Source: JBCCGG01 sp039029395 | GTDB lineage: Bacteria; Pseudomonadota; Alphaproteobacteria; Kiloniellales; JAKSDN01 | Direction of reading: 5' to 3' | NCBI GenBank assembly: GCA_039029395.1 | Contig: JBCCGG010000002.1 | Span: 1 to 64,000, forward strand | Length of the DNA: 64,000 nucleotides | In this document: piece after piece, positions 32,897-42,865 of the stretch | Layout: each line of letters opens with the position of its first letter | How positions within the stretch are numbered: the stretch's first letter is position 1 | Program-made: the position numbers and the translations under genes | Notes under the pieces: generated by a model | The model's database searches: none | What the model saw: only the letters and a program-made list of their open reading frames with translations | What the model was told of the DNA's origin: nothing

Positions 32897-35592
32897 TCGC
32901 CATGAAGCAGCCGTCGGGTGATCAACTTTTCGGCTTCCACCAGCAGGAAGATGCTCGCGGCGATCGCCGTACACAGCGCCCAAGACTCAGCGCTCAAGGG
33001 CCGGGACTGGAAGAGCCACTGCATGAAGGGCGCGTGGGTGAACAACACCTGAAAGACCAAAACAGTTGCGACCGCCAGCCAGGCCACGCGCGCGGATCGG
33101 CTGAACAGGCCCTCCAGAGGCGAGGACTCTAGCTTTCGCACGTTAAAGAGGTAGAACACCTCGAACAGCACCAGGGTGTTGACCGCCGCGGTGCGCGCCG
33201 TGGCGAGGTCCGTGCCTGTGTGTCTCGACCAAAGGAACACACCGAACACGCCCAGCACCAGCACGAGCGAAACAAAAACAACCCGCCACAGGAGAAACCC
33301 GGACAGTAGCGCCGCGCCGGCGCGCCGCGGCGGCCGCTGCATGACCGCCGTCTCGACCGGCTCGAAGGCAAGCGCTAATGCCAGGGTGACCGTGGTGATC
33401 ATGTTGATCCACAGAATCTGCACCGCGGTGATCGGCAACACCTGGCCGAAGGCGACCGCGGCAACGACGGTGAAGGCCTCGCCGCCATTGGTTGGCAGGA
33501 TGAAAAGGATCGCCTTTTTCAGATTGTCGTAGACCCTGCGCCCCTCTTCCACAGCGTGGGCGATGGAGGCAAAGTTGTCGTCCGCCAAAACCATCACGCC
33601 CGCTTCCTTCGCTGCTTCCGAGCCCTTTCGGCCCATGGCGATACCGACGTCGGCTTGCTTGAGCGCTGGCGCGTCGTTGACGCCATCGCCGGTCATCGCG
33701 ACCATCTGCCCACGCCCTTGCAGTGCCTGAACGAGCCTCAGCTTGTGCTCGGGACTGGTGCGCGCGAAGACATCCACTTCTCGGGCGCGCAGAGAAAGTT
33801 CCTCCGAAGTCATGGCGTCGAGGTCGGCGCCGGTGAGCACCGAGGCGCAGTTGGCGAGGCCCAGTTGGCCGGCGATCGCCTGTGCCGTGGCGCCGTGATC
33901 CCCGGTGATCATCTTGACACCGATACCCGCGGCCTTGCACTCGGCGATGGCCTGGACCGCTTCCTCGCGCGGCGGATCGGCGAGGCCGAAGAGACCTAGG
34001 ACGGCAAAGCCATCCTCCATATCGGCCTCGCATAGGGATCGCTTGGAAGCCGGCGCGTCCTTGGCCGCCAGGGCGAGCACCCGCTCGCCACGTCCGGCCA
34101 TCTCCTCCAACCGCGCCGGCCAGACATTGTCGGTTGACCCGCACATCTCGAGGATCCGTTCCGGCGCCCCTTTGACGTAGATCCGCCCCAAGCCCTCTTG
34201 GTCGTGGTGCAGCGTGGCCATGTAGCGTTGCTCCGACTCGAAGGGAATTTCATCACTTCTTTGCCAGGAGCCACGGACCGCGATTGGATCGAGAACCACC
34301 TTTCGGGCGAGCGTGAGCAGGGCTGCCTCGGTAGGGTCCCCGTCGGCGAGCCATTCACCTTCCGACTCGTGGAGGCTGGCGTCGTTGCACAAAAGCCCAC
34401 CCAGCACGAGCGCCCGCAGCTCAGCCGAGGCCGCCTGGGGCCTGCCGTCGAGGAGGATATCGCCCTGAGGCCGGTAGCCCGATCCCGTGACCTCGTAGAG
34501 CAGCCCTCCCACCGCGAGGCTCCGCACGGTCATCTCGTTGCGGGTCAGGGTTCCGGTCTTGTCGGTGCAGATGACACTGACGGCACCCAGCGTTTCCACC
34601 GCCGGCAAGCGTCGAATGATCGCGTTGCGCCGAGCCATACGCTCCACGCCGATCGCCAGGGTTACGGTCAGGATCGCCGGTAAACCCTCAGGGATCGCCG
34701 CGACCGCCAGCCCGACAGCGGCCAAGAACATCTCGGGCGCGGTGAAACCGTAGACCATCGTGCCGACGGCAAAGGTTCCGGCGGCAAGCAGCAGGATGGC
34801 GGCGGTCAGCCACCGGCCGAAAGCCGCCATCTGACGCAACAGGGGCGTATCGAGCCGCTCGACCTTGGAGAGCAGCGTGCCGACCCGCCCGATTTCGGAC
34901 TGGTCGCCGGTTGCGACCACCACGCCGCTGCCCTGGCCGTGGGTCACCAGGGTGCCGGAGAAAGCCATGCAGCCGCGCGCACCCAACGCCGCGGATCGAT
35001 CGGCCGCACCGGGCCCTTTGTCCACCGGCAAGGATTCGCCCGTGAGTATCGCTTCTTGGCATTGCAGGCTCTTCGCGCTCAGGAAGCGAAGATCGGCGGG
35101 AACCTTGTCGCCGGATTGGATGGTGACGATGTCACCTGGGACCAGCTGCTCGGCGGGGAGGGTCATCGCCCTGCCGTCACGGACGACCAAAGCGCTTTGG
35201 GACAGTAGGGCACGAATCGCGTCGAGCGCGCTTTCTGCGCGGCCTTCTTGGACGAAACCAATGATGGCGTTGACGATTACCACCGCGGCAATCACCGCGC
35301 TGTCGATCCACTGTCCGAGACCAGCGGTCACTACGGCGGCGGCCAGTAGAACGTAGATCAGCACATTGTGGAATTGGTGCAGAAAGCGGCGCCAGGGGCT
35401 GGGCGGCTGTTCCGGCGTCAGGCAGTTGGGACCGAAATGGGCCAAGCGGCGCGCCGCTTCTCGGGCGGACAGACCCTCGGGCGAACCGTCCAACGCCGCC
35501 AGCACCTGCTCGCCGCTCTGCGCATGCCAAGGTGCCGCCGCGTCGTGTTCCTGCGCCGGGTCCGGCTGCTCCTCAAGAAGCGCGTTTTGCAT
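32893..35592 (-). CDS. Cation-transporting P-type ATPase (P2A, Ca2+-like)
   Basis: 899 residues with the complete P-type ATPase layout: an N-terminal cation-ATPase domain (LAHFGPNCLTPEQPP), an actuator TGES loop (ILTGESLPVDKGPG), the P2-type ion motif PEGLPAILTVTLAIG, the phosphorylation site DKTGTLTRNEMTV, the hinge MTGDGVNDAPALKQADVGIAMG, and a C-terminal membrane domain. PEGLP points to the Ca2+/SERCA-PacL-like group, but Mn2+ or Na+ transport is possible. The start lies inside the 3' end of the upstream acs-GNAT gene (20-nt overlap), so the two are one operon. Confidence 0.9.
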   Translation of the reverse strand: MQNALLEEQPDPAQEHDAAAPWHAQSGEQVLAALDGSPEGLSAREAARRLAHFGPNCLTPEQPPSPWRRFLHQFHNVLIYVLLAAAVVTAGLGQWIDSAVIAAVVIVNAIIGFVQEGRAESALDAIRALLSQSALVVRDGRAMTLPAEQLVPGDIVTIQSGDKVPADLRFLSAKSLQCQEAILTGESLPVDKGPGAADRSAALGARGCMAFSGTLVTHGQGSGVVVATGDQSEIGRVGTLLSKVERLDTPLLRQMAAFGRWLTAAILLLAAGTFAVGTMVYGFTAPEMFLAAVGLAVAAIPEGLPAILTVTLAIGVERMARRNAIIRRLPAVETLGAVSVICTDKTGTLTRNEMTVRSLAVGGLLYEVTGSGYRPQGDILLDGRPQAASAELRALVLGGLLCNDASLHESEGEWLADGDPTEAALLTLARKVVLDPIAVRGSWQRSDEIPFESEQRYMATLHHDQEGLGRIYVKGAPERILEMCGSTDNVWPARLEEMAGRGERVLALAAKDAPASKRSLCEADMEDGFAVLGLFGLADPPREEAVQAIAECKAAGIGVKMITGDHGATAQAIAGQLGLANCASVLTGADLDAMTSEELSLRAREVDVFARTSPEHKLRLVQALQGRGQMVAMTGDGVNDAPALKQADVGIAMGRKGSEAAKEAGVMVLADDNFASIAHAVEEGRRVYDNLKKAILFILPTNGGEAFTVVAAVAFGQVLPITAVQILWINMITTVTLALALAFEPVETAVMQRPPRRAGAALLSGFLLWRVVFVSLVLVLGVFGVFLWSRHTGTDLATARTAAVNTLVLFEVFYLFNVRKLESSPLEGLFSRSARVAWLAVATVLVFQVLFTHAPFMQWLFQSRPLSAESWALCTAIAASIFLLVEAEKLITRRLLHGD

Positions 35593-38290
35593 CCTGGCTC
35601 ACCGGACTCGGCTGTTCGCTGAGGTCGAGCCGTAGCTCGACGATCTCCTGCTGGTCGCTCGCTTGGCGCAGGAATCCGTTGCGCTTGGCCAAGGCCAGCA
35701 TCGCCTTGTTGGTGGCGAGCACCTGGCCGACGATCCGCTGTGTCCCGCGTTGGCGACAGTAAGCAACGATCTTGCGCATCAATTGGGCTCCCAGTCCATG
35801 GCCCTTGACCTTGGAGTGGACGATGATCGCGAACTCGCCCTCCACATTGTCGGGATCGCAGACCACGCGGACCACGCCCAAGGTTTCCTCCTCGGCCGTG
35901 CCGGCCTTTCGGACCGCGACGAAGGCCATCTCCCGGTCGAAGTCGATCTGGGTCAGGCGCGAGAGCTGGCTGTGCTCGAAGTGCCGGATCATGCCGAAGA
36001 AGCGAAAGTAGATGTCCTCGGACTCCATGGACTCCAAGAAGGCCCGGTGGCGCGGCTCGTCCTCCGGCCGGATCGGCCGAAGCAGCAATCTCTCCCCGTC
36101 GATCTGGATGTTCTCTTCGAGCTCGCTAGGATAGGGCCGAATAGCGAGCCCTGCCCGCCCCGCCGCCTCGGCGCGAACCACCCGGATGCGCGCGTCCAGA
36201 GCAACCACGCCGGCACTGTCGGACAGCAGGGGATTGATGTCGAGCTCCTCGATCTCGGTCATGTCGACGACCATTTGGGCGATCTTCAAGATGGTCAGGT
36301 AAACCGCCTTCAGATCGACCGGGGCCCGGTCCCGGTACCCCTTGAGCAGGCGCGCGATGCGGGTTTCCTCGACCAAGCGCCGGGCCAGCCCCAGGTTCAT
36401 CGGCGGCAGGCCGAGCGCCCGGTCGGCCACCACTTCGACCGCGGTGCCGCCTTGGCCAAACAGCAGCACTGGCCCGAAGACCGGGTCGTTCTTAGCCCCC
36501 AGGATCAGCTCGAAGGCATCCGGCCGCCGGGCCATGGGCTGCAGAGTGTAGCCCTTGACCCGGGCCTCGGGCCTCAGCTCGGCGACCCGGGCCGCCATGG
36601 CCGTACGAGATTCGCGCAGTTGGCGCGCATCGCCGATGTCGAGCACGACACCGCCCACGTCCGACTTGTGAGAGATCTGATCGGACAGGATCTTGAGCGC
36701 GACCGGATAGCCCAGCTCATCGGCCACTCGAAGGGCTTGATCCTCCCCGGTCACGATGCGGGTCTCGACGATTGGAATGTCGTAGCAGGAGAGCACGGCC
36801 TTGGCTTCCGCCTCGGAAAGCATTTCGCGGCCCTCGGCCAGCGCACCCTCGATTACCGTTCTGGCGGCAAAACGGTTGGCCTGCAGACCGCCCACCACCG
36901 ACGGCGGCGTCTCGGCCAAGAGCGCTTGGTTGCGTCGAAACGCGACCAACTGGTGGAACGCGCCGACGGCGGCCTCTGGCGTGTCGAACACAGGGATGCC
37001 AGCGTCCGCAAAAAGCCGTCGCGCCGCGGACGCGCTGTCGCCGCCCATCCAGCAGCCCAGAACCGGGTGCGGGCACTGGGCGATCTTGGGCAATAGGGCC
37101 TCGGCGATCTCTTGGCTCGGGACGATCGCGGTGGGCGCCTGGATCAGCAGGATCGCATCGACCTCCGCACTTTCGGCCAGGGCCTCGAAGGCGGCGCCAT
37201 AGCGCGCGGCCGGCGCGTCGCCGATGATGTCGATCGGATTGGCCTTGGACCAGTTGCCGGGCAGTACGGCATTCAAGCGGGCGATGGTCTCCGCCGTGAG
37301 CGTCGCCAGCTGCCCGCCCTCCGCACCCATGGCATCGGCCGCCATAACCCCCGCTCCGCCGCCGTTGGTGACCACCGCCAGGCGCTCGCCCTTGACCCTG
37401 ATGTTGCGCCCAAGCAGCTCGGCCGCGTTGAACAGGTCCTCGATCCGGTCGACTCGCAGAAGGCCGGCCCGGCGGATTGCCGCGTCGTAGACCTCGTCGG
37501 CTCCCGCCAGGGCACCGGTATGGGACGCAGCAGCCGCCGCGCCTTCGGCAAAACGCCCGGCCTTGATGACGATGACCGGCTTGTTGCGCGCCGCCGCCCG
37601 GGCCGCCGACATGAACTTGCGCGCGTTGGTGATCGATTCGACGTAAAGCAAGATCGCCTTGGCGTCGGGATCGCCGCCCAGGTGATCGAGCAGATCGCCG
37701 AAATCCACGTCCCAACAGTTGCCGAGCGAAACGAAGTGGGAGAACCCGATACCCTGGCTATTGGCCCAGTCCAGTACGGCCGTGGCGAGCGCGCCGGATT
37801 GGGAAAGAAAGGCGACCTGGCCGGGCCGCGCTGGGGCGTGCGCAAAGCTCGCGTTCAGACCCGCGTGGGGCGCCAGAAGGCCAACGCAATTTGGCCCCAG
37901 AATCCTCAAAAGGTGAGGCCTGGAGGCCTCGAGCACGGCCCGGCGATAGTCCTTGCCGTCACGCACGCCGGCGGCCTCGAAACCGGCGGTGAGCACGATT
38001 GCCGCCTTTGTACCTTTCGCGCCGAGTTGGTCGATGATCTCGGGCAGCGTCTCGGGCGGCGTGCAGACCACCGCGAGATCCGGCGTGCGCGGCAGGGCCT
38101 CGATGCTCGGATAGGCCAAGACGCCCGCCACCGTCTCCCACTTCGGATTGACCGGGAGGATCGCGCCTGAGAAGCCGCCGGCGAGCAGGTTTAGCATCAC
38201 CGTGCGGCCAACGCTGTGATCCCGGTTGGAGGCGCCGATCACGGCGACCGCCTTAGGCTGAAGCAGGTGGTCGAGGTTGCGAACGGACAT
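35573..38290 (-). CDS. Acyl-CoA synthetase (ADP-forming-like)/GNAT acetyltransferase fusion
   Basis: 905 residues from the ATG at 38290 (MSVRNLDHLLQPKAVAVIGA). It has an N-terminal CoA-binding domain, succinyl-CoA-synthetase-like flavodoxin domains (ILGPNCVGLLAPHAG), an ATP-grasp domain at about 480-690 (GYPVALKILSDQISHKSDVG), and a C-terminal GNAT domain (IIVHSKVKGHGLGAQLMRKI). This is the PatZ/YfiQ architecture, a protein lysine acetyltransferase, although ADP-forming acetyl-CoA synthetase activity is possible. A Fnr-like box lies about 97 nt upstream. The 18-codon upstream extension is not favoured. Confidence 0.9.
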   Translation of the reverse strand: MSVRNLDHLLQPKAVAVIGASNRDHSVGRTVMLNLLAGGFSGAILPVNPKWETVAGVLAYPSIEALPRTPDLAVVCTPPETLPEIIDQLGAKGTKAAIVLTAGFEAAGVRDGKDYRRAVLEASRPHLLRILGPNCVGLLAPHAGLNASFAHAPARPGQVAFLSQSGALATAVLDWANSQGIGFSHFVSLGNCWDVDFGDLLDHLGGDPDAKAILLYVESITNARKFMSAARAAARNKPVIVIKAGRFAEGAAAAASHTGALAGADEVYDAAIRRAGLLRVDRIEDLFNAAELLGRNIRVKGERLAVVTNGGGAGVMAADAMGAEGGQLATLTAETIARLNAVLPGNWSKANPIDIIGDAPAARYGAAFEALAESAEVDAILLIQAPTAIVPSQEIAEALLPKIAQCPHPVLGCWMGGDSASAARRLFADAGIPVFDTPEAAVGAFHQLVAFRRNQALLAETPPSVVGGLQANRFAARTVIEGALAEGREMLSEAEAKAVLSCYDIPIVETRIVTGEDQALRVADELGYPVALKILSDQISHKSDVGGVVLDIGDARQLRESRTAMAARVAELRPEARVKGYTLQPMARRPDAFELILGAKNDPVFGPVLLFGQGGTAVEVVADRALGLPPMNLGLARRLVEETRIARLLKGYRDRAPVDLKAVYLTILKIAQMVVDMTEIEELDINPLLSDSAGVVALDARIRVVRAEAAGRAGLAIRPYPSELEENIQIDGERLLLRPIRPEDEPRHRAFLESMESEDIYFRFFGMIRHFEHSQLSRLTQIDFDREMAFVAVRKAGTAEEETLGVVRVVCDPDNVEGEFAIIVHSKVKGHGLGAQLMRKIVAYCRQRGTQRIVGQVLATNKAMLALAKRNGFLRQASDQQEIVELRLDLSEQPSPVSQDAKRAS

Positions 38291-38380
38291 GTCCCGTCGG
38301 ATCCAAACTTCTAGGGTGAGAGTGGCCAGGATGTTCGCTGGTCTCACCGGTCGTGTCCCACGGATGGTGGCCGCAAAACA

Positions 38381-38394
38381 TTGATCTGAGTCAA
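38381..38394. promoter_or_regulatory. Fnr/Dnr-type box (acs-GNAT and exporter divergent region)
   Basis: TTGATCTGAGTCAA is a 14-bp match to the Crp/Fnr-family palindrome TTGAY-N4-RTCAA. It is centred about 60 nt before the exporter ATPase start at 38448 and about 97 nt before the acs-GNAT start at 38290, so it could serve either promoter. Confidence 0.6.
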
Positions 38395-38447
38395 AGCTGG
38401 AGCCCAGGTCCGGGGTTATTCACAAGCTCCCGCCCCAACGGAACTTT

Positions 38448-39194
38448 GTGGTCGCCGCCGTGTCTTTGCCAGCCTCACGAGACGATTCGCCTTCGCGCAC
38501 CTTGAGCGCGCGCGGCCTGACCAAGGTCTACCGCACCGGAGAGGTCGAGGTGCACGCCCTGCGCGGTGTCGACCTGGATCTTTACGAGGGCGAATTGATT
38601 GTTTTCCTCGGTGCCTCGGGCAGCGGGAAATCGACGATCTTGAACATCCTGGGCGGGCTCGACCGGCCGACCGCCGGGAACGTGTTCTTTCGCGACCGGG
38701 AGCTGACCGCGTTCGGCGAATCGGAGCTAACACGCTACCGGCGCGACCATATCGGCTTCGTGTTCCAGTTCTACAACCTGATCCCCAGCCTGACCGCCTT
38801 CGAGAATGTCGCCCTGGTGACCGAGATCGCCAGGCACCCCATGTCGCCCCAACAGGCGCTCGAGATGGTCGGCCTGGGCGCGCGCATGGACCACTTTCCG
38901 GCCCAGCTGTCCGGCGGCGAGCAGCAGCGCGTCGCGATCGCCAGGGCCATCGCCAAGCGCCCGGAGGTGCTGCTGTGCGACGAGCCGACCGGCGCGCTCG
39001 ACAGCGAGACCGGCATCATCGTTCTGGAGGCGATCGAGCGGGTCAACCGGGAGATCGGCACGACCACCGCGCTGATCACCCACAACATGGTGATCGCCGA
39101 TATGGCCGACCGGGTGATCTCCCTGGCCGACGGCCAGATCGTCGAAACCCGCGAGGTCGCCGATCGGCGGCCGGCCCGGGCGCTCCAATGGTAG
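38448..39194 (+). CDS. MacB/LolD-type ABC exporter ATP-binding protein
   Basis: 248 residues from a GTG (a second GTG lies at 38460). Walker A GASGSGKST is at 55-63, the signature LSGGEQQRVAIARA near 146, and Walker B VLLCDEPTGALDSETG. The latter is typical of the LolD/MacB/FtsE group. It is followed 7 nt later by an FtsX-type permease gene and then a membrane fusion protein gene, making a three-part exporter. Confidence 0.9.
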   Translation: MVAAVSLPASRDDSPSRTLSARGLTKVYRTGEVEVHALRGVDLDLYEGELIVFLGASGSGKSTILNILGGLDRPTAGNVFFRDRELTAFGESELTRYRRDHIGFVFQFYNLIPSLTAFENVALVTEIARHPMSPQQALEMVGLGARMDHFPAQLSGGEQQRVAIARAIAKRPEVLLCDEPTGALDSETGIIVLEAIERVNREIGTTTALITHNMVIADMADRVISLADGQIVETREVADRRPARALQW

Positions 39195-39201
39195 GCCGGA
39201 G

Positions 39202-41565
39202 ATGAGAGCGCTCAATCGCAAGCTAACGCGCGACCTGTGGAAGCTTCGCGGGCAGGTCCTGGCGACAGCCCTGGTGGTCGCCTCGGGCGTTGCGGTGCTG
39301 GTCATGTCCCTAAGCTCGATCGAGGCCTTGCAGACCACGGCCGATGCCTATTACGAGCGCTACCGCTTCGCCGACGTGTTCGCCGGAGTCAAGCGGGCGC
39401 CCGAGTTTCTCGCCGACCGCATGACCGAAATCGACGGGGTCCAGTCGGTCGAAACCCGAATCGTCAAATTCGCGACCTTGGACATCGAGGGCTTCGCCGC
39501 GCCAGCGATCGGCAAGCTGGTGTCGATCCCCGAGCACGGCGAGGCCCTGCTCAACCGCCTTGTCCTGCGCAGCGGCCGTCTGGTCAATCCGGGTCGGCCA
39601 GACGAGGTGGTGCTTTCCGAGCCCTTCGCGGAGGCCCACGGGCTGGTGCCTGGCAGCCGCTTGAAAGCCTTGATGAACGACAAGAAGCGCAGCTTGGAAG
39701 TGGTCGGCATCGCGCTCTCGCCAGAGTACGTCTATGCCATCGGGCCAGGCAGCCTGATGCCCGACGACGAGCGCTTCGGCATCTTGTGGCTCGGCCGCGA
39801 GGCGCTGGAGGCGGCCTACGACCTGGACGGCGCTTTCAACGACGTCTCCTTGTCCCTGCTGCGCGGCGCCAATCCCGAGGCGGTGATCGACATGCTCGAC
39901 CATTTGTTGGGTCGCTACGGCGGGATCGGCGCCTATGGCCGCAAGGACCAGATCTCCAACTGGTTCACCATGAACGAGATCGAGCAGCTTAAGTCCATGG
40001 CCAAGTTTCTGCCGACCATCTTTCTAGCCGTGGCGGCCTTCCTGCTGAACATGGTGCTGACCCGGCTGATCGCCACCGAGCGCGGCGAGATTGGCCTGAT
40101 GAAGGCTTTCGGCTACAGCAATCTGGAGGTCGGCTGGCATTACGTGAAGCTGGTGTTCGCCATGGCCGGCCTGGGCATCTTGCTCGGTTGGCTATTGGGC
40201 GCCGGACTCGGGCGCTTCAACACCGAGATCTACGCCGAATTCTACCGTTTTCCTTTCTTGGTCTTCCGCCCAACGCCTTGGGCCTTCGGAATTGCCGGTT
40301 TGGTCAGCCTTGCCGCCGCCCTGGCCGGAACCTTGAGTGCGGTATCGCGCGCCGTGCGCTTGCCGCCCGCGGAGGCCATGCGTCCTCCGGCGCCGCCGCA
40401 GTTCCACCGGGGTGGATTGGCGAGCCGCTGGATGGTCGGTGGGCTGGACCAGCCGACCCGAATCATCCTGCGCCAAATCGCGCGTTGGCCGCTGCGCTCC
40501 GGCCTGACCGCGCTTGGCCTGTCGCTCGCCGTCGCGGTCTTGGTGATCTCCCTGCAATGGCTCGATTCGATCGAGCGCATGGTCGAGGTTTTTTTCATCG
40601 AAGCCCAGCGCCAGGACGTGACGGTCGGATTGGTCGAGCCTCAGTCGAGCCAGGTGATCTACGACTTCGAGCACCTTCCGGGCGTCCTGGCGGTTGAGCC
40701 CGGCCGGGGCGTCAGCGTCAACTTCCATGCCGGCAATTTGACCCATCGCGGATCGATCGATGGCGTGCCGCCCGAGCCCCGCCTGCAATTGATCTACGAT
40801 GCCGCCGGCCGACAGCTAAAGGTGCCGCCTGCCGGTCTCGTCTTGTCCTCGGTGCTGGCCGACAAGCTTCGGGTCGGCACCGGCGACCGGTTGTGGGTCG
40901 AAGTGCTTGAGGGCCGCCGGCCGGAGCGTCAGGTGCCTGTCGTCGAGGTCTTCGAGACCTACATCGGCACACCAGCCTATATGAGCCTCGACGCACTCAA
41001 CAAGCTGATGCTGGAGCCGCCCAGTGTGGGCATGCTTCATCTGCGCACCGATGCATTGGAGAACGCCAGGCTCTTTGCGGAACTCAAGAACATCCCCGAG
41101 GTTTCCGCCATCACGGTGACCCAGGCGGCGGTCGATACCTTCTACGAGACCATGGGCGAGACGCTTATGATTTTCGTCTCCTTCTTCATCGGCTTCGCCT
41201 GCGCCCTGGCCTTCGGTGTGGTCTACAACGAGACCCGCATCGCGCTTTCCGAACGGGGTCGCGAGCTGGCGACACTGCGGGTTCTCGGTTTTAGCCGGGC
41301 CGAGATTTCTTACATTCTATTGGGGCAGATCGCGTTCCTAACCGTGATTGCCCTGCCGCTCGGCTGTTTGGTGGGCTACGGCTTGGCTTGGTCCATGACC
41401 TCGAGCTTTTCCACCGAGCTGTTTCGCGTGCCCATGTTCATCTCCAATAGCACCTATGGGATCTCGGTGCTGATCGGCCTGGCCGCAACGGTTCTTTCGG
41501 CGGCCTTGGTGCGCCGCCGGGTCGACCGCCTGGATCTGATCGCCGTGCTGAAAACACGAGAGTAG
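39202..41565 (+). CDS. FtsX/MacB-type ABC exporter permease (duplicated)
   Basis: 787 residues with two FtsX permease units. The N-terminal helix is followed by a large periplasmic MacB-like domain, then three helices at about 270-390 (EIGLMKAFGYSNLEVGWH). The second half repeats the pattern with a helix near 435, a periplasmic domain, and three C-terminal helices (ELATLRVLGFSRAEISYILL). Proteins of this size usually extract lipids, lipoproteins or hydrophobic compounds. It is coupled to the upstream ATPase gene. Confidence 0.9.
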   Translation: MRALNRKLTRDLWKLRGQVLATALVVASGVAVLVMSLSSIEALQTTADAYYERYRFADVFAGVKRAPEFLADRMTEIDGVQSVETRIVKFATLDIEGFAAPAIGKLVSIPEHGEALLNRLVLRSGRLVNPGRPDEVVLSEPFAEAHGLVPGSRLKALMNDKKRSLEVVGIALSPEYVYAIGPGSLMPDDERFGILWLGREALEAAYDLDGAFNDVSLSLLRGANPEAVIDMLDHLLGRYGGIGAYGRKDQISNWFTMNEIEQLKSMAKFLPTIFLAVAAFLLNMVLTRLIATERGEIGLMKAFGYSNLEVGWHYVKLVFAMAGLGILLGWLLGAGLGRFNTEIYAEFYRFPFLVFRPTPWAFGIAGLVSLAAALAGTLSAVSRAVRLPPAEAMRPPAPPQFHRGGLASRWMVGGLDQPTRIILRQIARWPLRSGLTALGLSLAVAVLVISLQWLDSIERMVEVFFIEAQRQDVTVGLVEPQSSQVIYDFEHLPGVLAVEPGRGVSVNFHAGNLTHRGSIDGVPPEPRLQLIYDAAGRQLKVPPAGLVLSSVLADKLRVGTGDRLWVEVLEGRRPERQVPVVEVFETYIGTPAYMSLDALNKLMLEPPSVGMLHLRTDALENARLFAELKNIPEVSAITVTQAAVDTFYETMGETLMIFVSFFIGFACALAFGVVYNETRIALSERGRELATLRVLGFSRAEISYILLGQIAFLTVIALPLGCLVGYGLAWSMTSSFSTELFRVPMFISNSTYGISVLIGLAATVLSAALVRRRVDRLDLIAVLKTRE

Positions 41566-41571
41566 GCAAGC

Positions 41572-42780
41572 ATGATGAAACTTTGGCGACGTCTCGTGTT
41601 GTGGGGCGGGCTCGGATTGATCCTCCTGGTGGGCTTGACCTATGCCTTTTGGCCGCAGCCGGTTCCGGTCGACTTTGCCGAGGTCGCCCGTGGCGAGCTG
41701 ATTGTGACGGTCGACGAAGAAGGCGAGACCCGGGTCAAGGACATCTTCGTTCTGTCGGCGCCGGTCGGCGGTCGGTCCCGACGGATCGAGGCAGAGGTCG
41801 GCGACGAGGTGGTCGCCGGAGAAACCGTGATTGCCGAGATCGAGCCGATCGATCCGGCGTTCCTCGACGTGCGTACCGAAGCCCAAGCCGAGGCCGCGGT
41901 CAAGGCGGCGGAGGCGGCGCTTGCCCTGGCCCAAGCAGATCTAGAGCGCGACAAGGCCGAGCTACGCTTCGCCGAGACCGAGCTGGAGCGGGCCCGACGC
42001 CTAATCGAAAAGGGCAACGTTTCGGAGCGCGCCCTGGACCAGGCCGAGCGCACCTATCGGACCAGCGTGGCGGCGGTCGACACCGCCCAAGCGGCGCTGC
42101 AAATGCGCACCTTCGAGCTAGCCCATGCCCGGGCGCGCCTGGTCTCGCCGATCGAGACCCATGGGAGCCGGGGCAGCTGCGCCTGCGTTCCGATCACCGC
42201 CCCGGTCAGCGGCCGGGTGCTGCGTGTCCTTCACGAGAGCGAGGGAGTGGTCGAGCCCGGCGAGGCTCTGGTCGAAATCGGCGATCCGAGGGACTTGGAG
42301 ATCGTTGTCGACTTGCTGTCCTCGGATGCGGTCAAGGTGCGCGAAGGCCAAAGGGTGATCGTCGAGGACTGGGGCGGCGGCACGGCACTGGCGGGCCGTG
42401 TTCGCCGGGTCGAGCCCTATGGCTTCACCAAGGTCTCGGCGCTCGGCATCGAAGAGCAGCGGGTCAACGTGATCATCGACCTGAGCGACTCGCCCGAGCG
42501 CTGGCAAGCGCTTGGCCACGGCTATCGGGTCGAGGCCCGCATCGTGCTTTGGGAGGGCCGCGAGGTCCTCAAGGTGCCGCTCAGCGCTCTGTTCCGCAAC
42601 GGCACGGATTGGGCGGTTTTCGTGGACTCGGCGGCGCGAGCCGCCCAGCGCGGCGTGAAGATCGGCCAGCGCACGGATCTGGAGGTCGAGATCCTCGACG
42701 GTCTGCGCGAAGGCGAACGGGTCATTCTACATCCGAGCACACGCGTCACCGAAGGCGCCAGGGTCGATGAACGCCAATGA
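41572..42780 (+). CDS. Periplasmic membrane fusion protein (HlyD/MacA type)
   Basis: 402 residues: an N-terminal anchor at about 8-24, a biotinyl-lipoyl-like half motif (VSAPVGGRSRRIEAEVGDEV), an alpha-helical hairpin at about 100-180 rich in Ala/Glu/Arg, a second lipoyl half (ITAPVSGRVLRVLHESEGVV), and a beta-barrel domain. It lies 6 nt after the permease gene. No outer-membrane factor is encoded nearby. An alternative start is the ATG at 41575. Confidence 0.88.
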   Translation: MMKLWRRLVLWGGLGLILLVGLTYAFWPQPVPVDFAEVARGELIVTVDEEGETRVKDIFVLSAPVGGRSRRIEAEVGDEVVAGETVIAEIEPIDPAFLDVRTEAQAEAAVKAAEAALALAQADLERDKAELRFAETELERARRLIEKGNVSERALDQAERTYRTSVAAVDTAQAALQMRTFELAHARARLVSPIETHGSRGSCACVPITAPVSGRVLRVLHESEGVVEPGEALVEIGDPRDLEIVVDLLSSDAVKVREGQRVIVEDWGGGTALAGRVRRVEPYGFTKVSALGIEEQRVNVIIDLSDSPERWQALGHGYRVEARIVLWEGREVLKVPLSALFRNGTDWAVFVDSAARAAQRGVKIGQRTDLEVEILDGLREGERVILHPSTRVTEGARVDERQ

Positions 42781-42792
42781 TCGCGCGCGGTC

Positions 42793-42806
42793 ATGATCCA
42801 GATCAT
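42793..42806. promoter_or_regulatory. Weak Fnr/Crp-type palindrome
   Basis: ATGATCCAGATCAT is a perfect palindrome with the Fnr core TGAT-N4-ATCA but A/T instead of T/A at the outer positions. It is centred 66 nt before the small ORF start at 42866, a plausible activator position. Confidence 0.4.
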
Positions 42807-42865
42807 ACGCCAGACCGAGCCACTGGGAGATGCTTGAACGCAACATGATGGAAAGGAGGAACGAT

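Noticed and set aside
35663..37096. A 477-codon plus-strand frame opposite the acs-GNAT gene
   Set aside because: Antisense shadow; the minus-strand frame has clear domain homology throughout.
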